Assembly: GCA_040880525.1 (NCBI GenBank)
Contig: JBBDIG010000052.1
Coordinates: forward strand, 1-64,000
DNA length: 64,000 nucleotides
Direction of reading: 5' to 3'
DNA from: Bacteroidia bacterium
Lineage (GTDB): Bacteria > Bacteroidota > Bacteroidia > CAILMK01 > JBBDIG01
This document shows positions 35,808 to 44,699 of the stretch, piece by piece (the first letter of the stretch is position 1; each line of letters starts with the position of its first letter). The position numbers and the translations under genes were made by a program. Below the pieces are notes generated by a model. The model worked only from the letters and a program-made list of their open reading frames with translations. It was not told the origin of the DNA and searched no databases.

Positions 35808-36944
35808 TTATGACTTTCGCTCCAATATACTTTCTCCCAGTTCCACAATTTTATCAGCCAGATTATCCCAGGAAAATTGGCTTTTAAATTCCCTGATATT
35901 CTCCTTATGGTTTTGGCCATCACCTGAATTATAAAAATCTTTAATGGCCTCTGTGATAAGAACAGCATCAGGCCGCGATACGATGGAGCCAGTACCGAAA
36001 GGGGCGACCAACTCCCGGAGGCTTCCAACATCAGTAACGATCAGCGGAGTTTCAAAATGGTAGGCCGTGTACATAATGCCGCTTTGAGTAGCCGATCTGT
36101 AAGGCAAAATACAAACATCAGAAGCGGAGAAAATTGCGGGCACTTCGTCATCATTTATATATCTCGTCAGCAAGGTCAGCCGGTTGCTCAGGTGGTTTTC
36201 ATCTATAATGCGCTGGTAGCTATCAAAACCGCCATATGGCTCACCGGCTACTATGAGGTGGTAGTTCCCCGGCAAATTTGCTAAAGCATTCAGGAGCAGA
36301 TCCAGCCCTTTATAATTTCTTATCAGACCAAAAAAGAGCAGCACCCTTCTGTCAGCAGGAATATTCAGCTTCTCCCTTGCCTGGCGCACCGGCAGTTTTT
36401 CTCCGAAATGATCATAAACGGGGTGGGGATGCATTACATATTTTGCATCGGGCTTCAGCGAAAGCAGGTCTCGTTTTACCGTTTCGCTCATCACGATGAA
36501 GCCATCCGTACTGTTTAAGTAGTATTGGGTAAATGCTTTATCATAGAACCTGCGCTCATGCGGGATCACGTTATCAAGAATAGCAATATTGATCACCCCT
36601 TTTTTATGGGTCTTGCGATTCACCGTTCCCAGAGAGGGGCCGAAAAATGACATCCAGAATTTCTCCACAAGAATGGCAGGCTGAAACCGGTTTATTTTAT
36701 TAGCAGCAGAATACCAGGAAAAAGGGTTGATGCTGTCCAACACCTGCCGGTTAGGTATTTCATCCACCTTGTCGCCCGGAGTTACCAACTGTGTGGAGCC
36801 GGGAAAAAGAATTTCAGGATACTGCCTTGAAAAGTTGAATGCCTTTACCTCGTGATTCTTTTCAAAAGCGCGAAAAAGCCGGGCATTGTATTGGGCAATG
36901 CCGCCCCTGTAGGGATAAAAGGTGGATAGGTAGCCTATTTTCAT
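35808..36944 (-). CDS. Glycosyltransferase, GT4-like
   Basis: 378 residues. The N-terminus IGYLSTFYPYRGGIAQYNAR is the acceptor-side start of GT-B enzymes. The C-terminal donor domain shows RVLLFFGLIRNYKGLDLLL, ILPYRSATQSGI and ETPLIVTDVGSLRELV with a conserved Glu motif. It probably adds a sugar from a nucleotide-sugar donor to a lipid-linked or envelope glycan. The start overlaps the GT9 gene by 4 bp (ATGA), so the pair is translationally coupled. Confidence 0.88.
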   Translation of the reverse strand: MKIGYLSTFYPYRGGIAQYNARLFRAFEKNHEVKAFNFSRQYPEILFPGSTQLVTPGDKVDEIPNRQVLDSINPFSWYSAANKINRFQPAILVEKFWMSFFGPSLGTVNRKTHKKGVINIAILDNVIPHERRFYDKAFTQYYLNSTDGFIVMSETVKRDLLSLKPDAKYVMHPHPVYDHFGEKLPVRQAREKLNIPADRRVLLFFGLIRNYKGLDLLLNALANLPGNYHLIVAGEPYGGFDSYQRIIDENHLSNRLTLLTRYINDDEVPAIFSASDVCILPYRSATQSGIMYTAYHFETPLIVTDVGSLRELVAPFGTGSIVSRPDAVLITEAIKDFYNSGDGQNHKENIREFKSQFSWDNLADKIVELGESILERKS

Positions 36945-38035
36945 TTGATGACAGGAAGATGCCTTTGTATTGCATTAAATACATCATCCACGGGCAGGTC
37001 CAGCATACAGTGGCGTTCTCTCGTGCAGCGGGTTCCATAGAAATCTTCACAGCCGGTATGAGGCTCCAGGATCTCGCCCCGCCCGTACATCTCAAATTCG
37101 TGTTTATTAAAGATATTATTGAACAACACCAGCGGCTTCTGCAATCCCATGGCAATATGCATCATCATGGAAACGGCTGTAACCACAAGATCACAATTCG
37201 CAGTGATGGCCATAAATTCCGGGAGCGAATAAGTGCCGGGATAATAGCAGCCGGTTCGTTGCGCATATATCAGGTTTTGCGGTTCTTCATCCGGACCACC
37301 AAGGACCATGGGGAACATTCCCTCGTTCTGTAGGCGGGTGATCAATGCAATCCAATATTCCTGTGGCCAGAGGCGTGTGAGCCAGCGCTGGCCACAACCT
37401 GTGTTGAGGCCTACAATCGGTTTCCCACCTGATTTTTCGCGGAGCGATTCCCACTTCGCAACCAGGTCGCGGTTTTGGTTGATCAGGTACGGCTCGTAGT
37501 TGAATTTCATTTTGCAGATCTCAAAGATCTCTTCCAGATAACTTTTCTTATTTTGAATGGAAATCTGATCAAATAATCCCGTGATCAACTTGTGTTTCGC
37601 TTCGGGATTTGCAATATCCACATGCCCATTTTTCTCAATGAATCCGATCTTTTCCTTTGCCCGCACATCCCGCAACAGGCCGCATGCCTCTATTTCTTTG
37701 TCAAGATTTATGGCGATGTCAAAATCTTCATGGAGAAGAGAGTAGACAGAAAGATGATCGAATTTGTATATCGCATCTATTTCGTCAGGGGGTAAGATCT
37801 GAGGGGTAAGCGTGATCCAGCTTATGTGGCAATCAGGAAAAAGTTGCCGGTACCGAACCACAAGAGGCGTAGTCCTGATTACGTCTCCCATTGCGCCCAG
37901 TTTGATGATGAGAATGCGCTTGCTGATGGGCGTATACTCATCACATTCGCATATTTTCCCTCTTAGCTTATTTGGCTTGCATGGAATGGTTCCCCTGAAA
38001 TGCCTGCAGTCAAATTTTACCTCTGATAACTCCAT
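36941..38035 (-). CDS. Glycosyltransferase family 9 (heptosyltransferase-like) with N-terminal cysteine cluster
   Basis: 364 residues. GT9 hallmarks are RILIIKLGAMGDVIRTTPLV near residue 40 and GLNTGCGQRWLTRLWPQEYW with MVLGGPDEE in the donor domain. The first 35 residues contain four cysteines (DCRHF, IPCKPNK, ICECDEY) that could bind a metal; classical WaaC/WaaF enzymes do not have this segment. Family role: transfer of heptose or a similar sugar to LPS core. It forms a two-gene unit with the GT4 gene. Confidence 0.88.
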   Translation of the reverse strand: MELSEVKFDCRHFRGTIPCKPNKLRGKICECDEYTPISKRILIIKLGAMGDVIRTTPLVVRYRQLFPDCHISWITLTPQILPPDEIDAIYKFDHLSVYSLLHEDFDIAINLDKEIEACGLLRDVRAKEKIGFIEKNGHVDIANPEAKHKLITGLFDQISIQNKKSYLEEIFEICKMKFNYEPYLINQNRDLVAKWESLREKSGGKPIVGLNTGCGQRWLTRLWPQEYWIALITRLQNEGMFPMVLGGPDEEPQNLIYAQRTGCYYPGTYSLPEFMAITANCDLVVTAVSMMMHIAMGLQKPLVLFNNIFNKHEFEMYGRGEILEPHTGCEDFYGTRCTRERHCMLDLPVDDVFNAIQRHLPVIK

Positions 38036-38159
38036 TCGCTCGCGTTTTTATGAAAAGGCTTCAAAAATAAGGAACAGGCGCTTTGAAAAAAGTACAGGAA
38101 TGGCCGGAGCATTACACCGCTTCAGAAATTCAAGGATGATTGCCCAACCTGTTCAGGCG

Positions 38160-39380
38160 TTAATCCTCATCCTTTCCCAGCATTTCGCTGAATAGCGCCA
38201 GAAGTTCCTCGCCAGGCTGCTGCCCGTATTTGTGCTGGAAATAATCGGAGAATAGCGCTGTCCTCCCTTTGCTCAGTTCGATGATGTGATGATCTTCCGC
38301 ACCTGTGGCAATTCCGGTCATTCGGGGGATGATCTGCACAATTCCGTCATGCGCCTGCTGAAGTGCTCTTTTGTCTTTGCCGCTCAGATAGGTATCTGTA
38401 AATAGTGTCAATTCCACCAAAGCTGTGGGATTTTCCCTCAGCCATTGCAGTGCCAGGTCCACTTCTTCAAAGGCCTTGCGCAAGAGCGGGCGCCCGCTTG
38501 AAAGCGGCACCGCTGAATAGCTTGCTGCGTTGCCAGGTTCAACATCTATCAGAACTACATTTTTTTGCTGGCCTGCTTCGCTAAAGCTGTAACAAAGCGG
38601 ACTTGAGCAATATACTGCCGGGCATGGATTTTTATCCACCGGGAAGAAGCCGTGAAGATGGCCAAGTGCCACATATTGAATTTGATAAGGAATGCTTTCG
38701 GTAAAAATTTGCTGTGCGCCTCCCACATGTAAGATCGGCTTTTCATCTTCAGGTTCAGGCGGGGCCTCTGCTCCGCGCCTGGTCATGTACAGGTGCGCCA
38801 TCAATACGTTTACGCCCTTGTTATCGCAAAATTGCTGAGCAAGATCCAGCCAATGCTCTTGAAGGATTTCACGCATCTGCAATTCAGGATCTTCATTGCC
38901 CAAAAAGCGTTTCAACCGGAATTCACTGGCGTAAGGCGTTGCGATTATTCGCAGCGGATCTGCGCAACCGGGGATGCTCAACTCTATAAATCCCGGAGCG
39001 GACCGGGTTATTTCCAGCCCGCAATCCAGCCGGCAGGGCTGGGGATGAGAATGAGGAAAACCCAGCAGATGAATGCCGCATTCTCTTGCCAGCGGATCAG
39101 GATTTTCGATGCGTTCAGGAGAATCGTGATTACCAGCTATCGCCACCACCGGCCGCCTGCCATTGTTTGTGAGGCGTTTCAAAGTTTGGTAAAAAAGGTC
39201 TACTGCTGCGGCTGAAGGGTTGAACGTATCAAAAAGATCGCCTGCCACCAATACCGCATCCGGCTCATGCTCATCAGCTATTTCACAAATTTCCGCCATT
39301 ACTTCCTGCTGCTCCGGGAGCCTCGAAAAACTTCCTAAATATTTGCCCAGATGCCAGTCAGATGTATGGAGAATTTTCAT
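38160..39380 (-). CDS. sbcD: SbcCD exonuclease subunit D (Mre11-like)
   Basis: 406 residues. Metallophosphoesterase motifs are complete: TSDWHLGK, VAGDLFDTFNPS, AIAGNHDSPERI, LMAHLYM and ALGHLHG, as in SbcD/Mre11. With SbcC it cleaves hairpins and DNA ends during repair. No sbcC lies in this window upstream or downstream, which is unusual because the two are often adjacent. The next gene is on the opposite strand, so sbcC would have to be elsewhere. Confidence 0.93.
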   Translation of the reverse strand: MKILHTSDWHLGKYLGSFSRLPEQQEVMAEICEIADEHEPDAVLVAGDLFDTFNPSAAAVDLFYQTLKRLTNNGRRPVVAIAGNHDSPERIENPDPLARECGIHLLGFPHSHPQPCRLDCGLEITRSAPGFIELSIPGCADPLRIIATPYASEFRLKRFLGNEDPELQMREILQEHWLDLAQQFCDNKGVNVLMAHLYMTRRGAEAPPEPEDEKPILHVGGAQQIFTESIPYQIQYVALGHLHGFFPVDKNPCPAVYCSSPLCYSFSEAGQQKNVVLIDVEPGNAASYSAVPLSSGRPLLRKAFEEVDLALQWLRENPTALVELTLFTDTYLSGKDKRALQQAHDGIVQIIPRMTGIATGAEDHHIIELSKGRTALFSDYFQHKYGQQPGEELLALFSEMLGKDED

Positions 39381-39732
39381 GGAAGCGAAGGTAAATTCAT
39401 TTTACATGAATGATTTTATAAAGATGGCCTGAAGACTTTATAATAGAAAATCAAAGCAAGAATTAACGCTGCAACTCTATGTGATTAAGGGGTGTTTTTA
39501 CGCTTTTCAATTTCAGTCTTATTCCTGATCAAATGTGGGGGATCTTCTGCGGGCATAGCATTCTCCGCATGGAAGGACGTGCGGAGGTGTGGAAGATAAA
39601 GGAATGTAAAAGCATATCGGCCCGGGCAAAATATCATTAAAGAATATTAAAGTCTTAGTTCTCACATTTTTTGCGGCAACTTAAAAACTACATATTACGT
39701 CCTTAGTATAACTTTGGATATTATTTTATTAA
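39381..39732. promoter_or_regulatory. Intergenic region with -7 box of the T9SS type B gene
   Basis: 352 bp between divergent genes. TAACTTTG (39709-39716) matches TAnnTTTG and sits 16 bp before the plus-strand ATG. No -33 element at the usual distance and nothing else recognised in the rest. Confidence 0.45.
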
Positions 39733-41739
39733 ATGAAACTCCTTTACCTATTAATATTCTTCCTTATCCTGTGCCGGTTACCGGCCGGTGCTACGCATAT
39801 CGTGGGAGGGGATTTTAATCTGCAACATCTTCAGGGGAATGAATATCTGCTGACGCTGAAAGTTTTCCGCGATTGTAAAAACGGAGTACCGTATTTCAAC
39901 CTTCCGCTATATGTGGGAATGTATGACAAAGGCACACATGCGAAGGTGGATACATTCAAATTCAACCAGATCCTAAGCAATGACACGCTGGAATTCCAGG
40001 GCGGGAGTTGCTATACATTTGGCATAGAATGTACGCATATCGGGCTGTACCAGCGGGTTATCGAGCTCGATTCGGCAGTTTTCAACAGCAGCAACGGATA
40101 TTACTTTAGCTGGGAGCGTTGTTGCCGTAACCGCATTATCCGAAACATAGAGGTGCTGAATGGAATTGAGACAATTACCGGGATGACCTTTTATATGGAA
40201 ATTCCACCGCTGAATCAGGAAAATTCCACACCCGTTTTCGCAGCGCCACCGCTTACTTTTCTTTGCGTAAATCATCCTTTTTCATTTAATTATAATGTTA
40301 CAGAAACGGACGGAGATTCTCTGGTGTATTCGCTGGTGCAGCCCCTGAAAGGAACGACCACAGCCAATTCACCAAATGATCCGGGCCAGATAAATTATCC
40401 CATCATCAATTCAGGGCCTTACAGCCTGACGCAATGGCGCCCGGGGTACAGCCTGCAAAATATTATGGACGGAAATCCGTCTCTGGCCATTGATTCCGCC
40501 ACAGGCCAATTGACGGTAACGCCCACGCAGCAGGGAATTTATGTTGTAGCCATTAAAGTGGAAGAATACCGGAATGGCGTGAAGCTCGGTGAAGTGAGGC
40601 GTGAATTACAATACACGGTTGGCGTTTGCCAGACGAACCAGATACCAGAGCTGTCGCAAAACGTGAAGGGCACGGTGTACACCGTTCATCCGTCTGATAC
40701 ATTTCGCCTTGCAATAGAAACGGAGGACCCAAACCAGGGCGACTCAGTATATCTGTCTATAACAGGAGATATATTTGACGATCAGGGAAAAATTGATTCG
40801 CCTTATGCTTTTACCTCTCCGGCTTCGGGACTTACGAATGCCGTAACCAACCTGGAATGGACGCCCACTTGTGACCATGTTACCGGGGATACGCTGGAGG
40901 TCAGGGTGCGGGTGGTTGATAATGGATGTCCCTTCCCGAAAGCCGATACGGCCATTTTCTATTTGGTCGTGGTTCCTCCGCCACCGGCTGATCCTCCTGA
41001 ATTCCTTTGCTATGAAAATTATGATAATGGAGAAGTGAGGCTCTCCTGGCAGCCGGCAACCAATGGTGAATACGGAAAATCAGTGGTGCTGGGCAGAAAG
41101 TCAGCAGACGGAGAAGCCGAAGACATTGCTACGATTGAGGATTCCTCCACGGAATACCTGGATTTTCCACCGGACGGGAAGTATTGCTATTATCTCTATT
41201 CCATAAATATCTGCGGAATAAGGGGCGACAGCGTGGAGACCTGCATGATTGACTTTTCTTTGGGAGAAGATATAGAGAAATGCGAGGAAGAGGAGGCAAC
41301 GCTGGAGGCCATGCCAGGTGCCACCAATTATTTGTGGAGCACTGGCGAATCGGGCCGCAGCATAAGGGTAGCGGAGCCAGGTGAGTACAGCGTGGAAGCA
41401 TGGTTTCCTGAAGCTTGTGAACCGCTGCTTGCTACTGTGGAAGTGAAAGACCAAATAGTGGAGGAACTGGGAGAAATTCCCAATGTATTTACACCAAATA
41501 ATGATGGATATAATGATCGGTACCGGCTTCCCACTGAGAATTTGAAGGAACTGAGCCTGACTATTTATAATCGCTGGGGAGAAATTTTATATGAATTCAG
41601 CGGCCCGGAAGATTCCTGGGATGGCAACATCAATGGCCGTCCTGCTCCTCCTGGCGGATATTATTGGTTGCTAACCTACCGCGCACGCTGCTCGCAGACC
41701 GAGCGGCAGTTGCACGGAACGGTGACGCTTATCCGGTAA
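39733..41739 (+). CDS. Secreted protein with T9SS type B (CHU_C) C-terminal domain
   Basis: 668 residues. The signal peptide is followed by ATHIVGGDFNLQHLQGNEYL and FRDCKNG, an N-terminal module often seen in gliding-motility-associated Bacteroidota proteins. Cadherin/Ig-like domains fill the middle (TVTPTQQGIYVVAIKVEEY). The C-terminus has IPNVFTPNNDGYNDRYRL, YNRWGEILYEF and GTVTLIR, the type B sorting domain. A surface adhesin or structural role is likely. Monocistronic. Confidence 0.87.
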   Translation: MKLLYLLIFFLILCRLPAGATHIVGGDFNLQHLQGNEYLLTLKVFRDCKNGVPYFNLPLYVGMYDKGTHAKVDTFKFNQILSNDTLEFQGGSCYTFGIECTHIGLYQRVIELDSAVFNSSNGYYFSWERCCRNRIIRNIEVLNGIETITGMTFYMEIPPLNQENSTPVFAAPPLTFLCVNHPFSFNYNVTETDGDSLVYSLVQPLKGTTTANSPNDPGQINYPIINSGPYSLTQWRPGYSLQNIMDGNPSLAIDSATGQLTVTPTQQGIYVVAIKVEEYRNGVKLGEVRRELQYTVGVCQTNQIPELSQNVKGTVYTVHPSDTFRLAIETEDPNQGDSVYLSITGDIFDDQGKIDSPYAFTSPASGLTNAVTNLEWTPTCDHVTGDTLEVRVRVVDNGCPFPKADTAIFYLVVVPPPPADPPEFLCYENYDNGEVRLSWQPATNGEYGKSVVLGRKSADGEAEDIATIEDSSTEYLDFPPDGKYCYYLYSINICGIRGDSVETCMIDFSLGEDIEKCEEEEATLEAMPGATNYLWSTGESGRSIRVAEPGEYSVEAWFPEACEPLLATVEVKDQIVEELGEIPNVFTPNNDGYNDRYRLPTENLKELSLTIYNRWGEILYEFSGPEDSWDGNINGRPAPPGGYYWLLTYRARCSQTERQLHGTVTLIR

Positions 41740-41842
41740 ACGTTCGATCCGCTCATCAAAACTATCCTTGTGGTTTTGTCTGTATCCTGAGCGTAGCAAG
41801 AAAATCAATCCTGATATTTGTCAAAATTCTTGCTGATCAAAA

Positions 41843-42463
41843 ATGTACATTCCTTCTTATTACAGAGAACAAGATCCCAGGCGGATCCAGGATTTCATGG
41901 AGACGCACAATTTCGCTACCCTCGTTTCCGCTGTGAATAACAAAGCTCTGGTAAGTCATCTTCCGTTTGTTGTAGAAAAGCAGGGAGATCAACTGCATCT
42001 CCTCAGCCATTTGGCGCGCGGAAACCCGCAATGGCAAAGCTTTACACCAGATGCAGAAGTCACGGTTATTTTCCGGGAACCTCATGCTTACATTTCCCCA
42101 ATGCATTATGAGGATCGGCTAAATGTCCCCACCTGGAATTATGTGGCAATTCATGCGCACGGCCATCCTGCGATCATCGAAGGCCCGGAAGCCGCAGCCG
42201 CCATGAGCCGTATTATTCATGCTGTTGATCCCGGGTATGTGCAGCAATATCAATCCCTGCCGGATGATTATTTGAGCGGGATGATGAAAAGGCTGGTCGT
42301 TTTCACCATTCTCGTAGTGAATCTGGAAGCGAATTTTAAACTCAGTCAGGATCATTCGCTGGCCGATCAGCAAAATATAATTACCGCTTTGAACAAGGAA
42401 GCCGATCCGTATAAACAGGAAATTGCGCAGATGATGGCAGAGAACCTGAAGTCGCTGAAATGA
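41843..42463 (+). CDS. PaiB-family FMN-binding protein
   Basis: 206 residues. MYIPSYYREQDP at the start, ATLVSAVNNKALVSHLPFVV, and AYISPMHYEDRLNVPTWNY are diagnostic of the PaiB family, a split-barrel FMN-binding fold. In Bacillus PaiB is described as a negative regulator of sporulation and degradative-enzyme genes; in Bacteroidota the role is unknown and may be enzymatic. Its TGA overlaps the ATG of the HAD gene (ATGA). Confidence 0.9.
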   Translation: MYIPSYYREQDPRRIQDFMETHNFATLVSAVNNKALVSHLPFVVEKQGDQLHLLSHLARGNPQWQSFTPDAEVTVIFREPHAYISPMHYEDRLNVPTWNYVAIHAHGHPAIIEGPEAAAAMSRIIHAVDPGYVQQYQSLPDDYLSGMMKRLVVFTILVVNLEANFKLSQDHSLADQQNIITALNKEADPYKQEIAQMMAENLKSLK

Positions 42464-43122
42464 ACCTGATCATTTTTGATATTGACGGCACATTGAGCCA
42501 GACAGACGGCATTGACACTCAATGCTACGTTCAGGCGATAGAAGAGGTGATGGAGGAAAAAGTGCTGAACACCGATTGGGATAGTTATGAAAATGTGACG
42601 GATGAGGCGTTGACCCAACTGATCTTTAAGAATGTGTTAAAGCGTTTGCCCGCAACGCATGAGGTGGAGCAGGTAAAATCGAGGCTGGTGGAGTTGCTGA
42701 ATTTTCATAGCCGGAAGGATCCCGCAGCATTCCGCGAAGTGGCCGGAGCCAAATTGTTTTTCCGGAAAATGATGTCTCAGCATGATTGGGCAGTAGCCAT
42801 TGCTACCGGTTGCTGGCACGGTTCGGCAGAGGTAAAACTTGCGGCCATTGATTTCAATCGGGCAGGTGTTCCTTTAGCTACGGCTGATCTGGCTGCTACA
42901 AAACCCGGCATCCTCGCTGAAGCAGAGCGGCTGGCTAAGGAAGCACATGGACAAAAGGAATTTGCAAGGAGAATCTATGTGGGCGACCGTGCTTATGATT
43001 TGCGATCAGCCGAATCCCAGGGAATGGAGTTTTTGGGTATTGACATTACCGGTTCGGGCAAACTGCATCAAGCTGGCGCCCCAAGAGTTATTAAAAGTTT
43101 CGGGCAGAAATTGAATTTGTAA
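42460..43122 (+). CDS. HAD-superfamily phosphatase
   Basis: 220 residues. Motif I is LIIFDIDGTLSQTDG with the nucleophile/acid Asp pair. Motif II/III elements are VAIATGC, TKPGILAEAERL and YVGDRAYDLRSAESQGMEFL with the acidic GDxxxD. An alpha-helical cap lies at ~20-95, so this is a phosphoglycolate-phosphatase-like subfamily I enzyme. The substrate is undefined. It is translationally coupled to paiB. Confidence 0.87.
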   Translation: MNLIIFDIDGTLSQTDGIDTQCYVQAIEEVMEEKVLNTDWDSYENVTDEALTQLIFKNVLKRLPATHEVEQVKSRLVELLNFHSRKDPAAFREVAGAKLFFRKMMSQHDWAVAIATGCWHGSAEVKLAAIDFNRAGVPLATADLAATKPGILAEAERLAKEAHGQKEFARRIYVGDRAYDLRSAESQGMEFLGIDITGSGKLHQAGAPRVIKSFGQKLNL

Positions 43123-43144
43123 TTCTGATCAGCGTTTCAACTTC

Positions 43145-43306
43145 CATCAGTAGCTCCGTCCTTCAGGTCTGAGGAAATGAAAAGCTCCGAACCGCTTGCA
43201 GGGCTTTAGCCCTTTCCGGTAATCCCGTGATGATACAAAAGGGCTGAAGCCCTGAGCAAAGGAGTGTTCGTTTTTTACCCTGCCCTGAAGAACAGGGCTA
43301 CTGATG
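43145..43306. repeat. Nested inverted repeat, REP-like element (~160 bp)
   Basis: Outer arms: CATCAGTAGCTCCGTCCTTC (43145 on) and CTGAAGAACAGGGCTACTGA (ending 43306) are imperfect reverse complements over 23 bp. Inner arms: TTGCAGGGCTTTAGCCCTTT (43197-43216) and AAAGGGCTGAAGCCCTGAGC (43238 on). It lies between convergent genes (HAD and aminotransferase) and looks like a non-coding mobile palindrome rather than a simple terminator. Confidence 0.75.
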
Positions 43307-43332
43307 CTCATTTCCCCATTTCTTGGCACTTC

Positions 43333-44523
43333 CTATTCCACCGCCTCCAGCCCCTCCAGGAGCACATTGCACGCAAATTCAATTTCATCCAAAGTAATCG
43401 TTAGGGGCGGGGCCAGCCGGATTGCCCGGTCATTAAAGAGAAACCAATCTGTGATGACGCCCCTCTCATAGCATTTGCTGATCACAAGCTGCACCTGTTC
43501 AAAGGATGCCAGGTGGACGGCAAGCAGCAATCCCTTTCCCGTTACTTTTTCGATGAGCGGATGCCGGAGTCTTTGCCTGAATACCTGCTCTTTTTCTGCT
43601 ATTTGCGGGATAAGGTTGTCGCTTCCCGTTAATACCTCCAGGGCCGCCAAACCCGCAGCACAACAGACCGGATGGCCACCGAACGTGGTGATGTGGCCGA
43701 GGACCGGGTTTTCGCTGAGGGCCGCCATCATTTCGCGGGATGCTATGAAAGCACCCAGTGGCATTCCTCCGCCAAAGGCCTTGCCCAGCAGCAAAATATC
43801 CGGAACAATCCCTTCATGCTCAAAGGCAAATAGCTTCCCCGTGCGGCCCATCCCGGTTTGGATTTCATCCACCACCAGCAGTGCTCCCGTCTCATCACAC
43901 CGTTTGCGAAGTTGATGGAGAAACTCCGGCTGCGGCACCAGTGCGCCTGCTTCACCTCGAACTATCTCTGCGAAAACACAAGCTGTATCGCGGGTGATTT
44001 CCTGCAGTTGCTGCTCCTGATTATATTCGATCATTGTGCAGCCGGGAATGAGCGGCCTGTATTTCTGCTGAAAGTTTGTGCCACCTGCAATGCTTAATGC
44101 ACCCTGGGTGCTGCCGTGGTACGCACCGGCAAACGACACAACGCCAGAACGGCCTGTAATGCGTTTTGCCAGCTTCATCGCCCCTTCTGTAGCTTCCGTC
44201 CCGGAATTCGTAAAATAAACGGCATTGAGGCTTACCGGCAGAAATTCCGTCAGCCGGTGCGCAAGCTGCACCTGCGGGCTTTGCACAAACTCGCCATATA
44301 CCATCACATGCAGGTATTTCTCCAGTTGCTGCTGAATAGCTTCAATGACTTTCGGGTGCCGGTGCCCGAGCGAACTGACGCTGATACCAGAGATCAGGTC
44401 GAGGTATTTCTTTCCCTTCACGTCATAAATCCAGGAGCCTTCCGCGCGTTCCACTTCTATCATCAAAGGCGTTGGGCTGGTTTGCGCAAGGTTTTGCAGA
44501 AAGAGTTGCCGTTGGGAAATCAT
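43333..44523 (-). CDS. Class III aminotransferase (acetylornithine/ornithine-type)
   Basis: 396 residues. PLP-binding Lys is in LLLGKAFGGGMPLGAF, preceded by VVDEIQTGMGRTGKLFAFEH. The ISGISVSSLGHRHPKV and YFTNSGTEATEGAMKLA segments match fold-type I, class III. The enzyme transfers an omega-amino group to 2-oxoglutarate or similar; ArgD, RocD and related enzymes cannot be separated confidently here. Its own promoter lies at 44606. Confidence 0.88.
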   Translation of the reverse strand: MISQRQLFLQNLAQTSPTPLMIEVERAEGSWIYDVKGKKYLDLISGISVSSLGHRHPKVIEAIQQQLEKYLHVMVYGEFVQSPQVQLAHRLTEFLPVSLNAVYFTNSGTEATEGAMKLAKRITGRSGVVSFAGAYHGSTQGALSIAGGTNFQQKYRPLIPGCTMIEYNQEQQLQEITRDTACVFAEIVRGEAGALVPQPEFLHQLRKRCDETGALLVVDEIQTGMGRTGKLFAFEHEGIVPDILLLGKAFGGGMPLGAFIASREMMAALSENPVLGHITTFGGHPVCCAAGLAALEVLTGSDNLIPQIAEKEQVFRQRLRHPLIEKVTGKGLLLAVHLASFEQVQLVISKCYERGVITDWFLFNDRAIRLAPPLTITLDEIEFACNVLLEGLEAVE

Positions 44524-44605
44524 TAAAATATTTTTTATTCAGAAATTAAAAACTCAATTAAAACAAAAAACAAATGACCCGCATGTTTACCATTTAAATA
44601 TTCCA

Positions 44606-44613
44606 CAAAGGTA
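44606..44613 (-). promoter_or_regulatory. -7 box of the aminotransferase gene
   Basis: Minus-strand TACCTTTG, 82 bp before the ATG. Good match to TAnnTTTG. Confidence 0.45.
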
Positions 44614-44699
44614 AAACGGTTGGGCCGAGGCTTATTTCCGTACCGTGCGCTTCTTGCTGATTTCTTAATTTGCCCCGCCAACTCAATCAATTCAATTCT

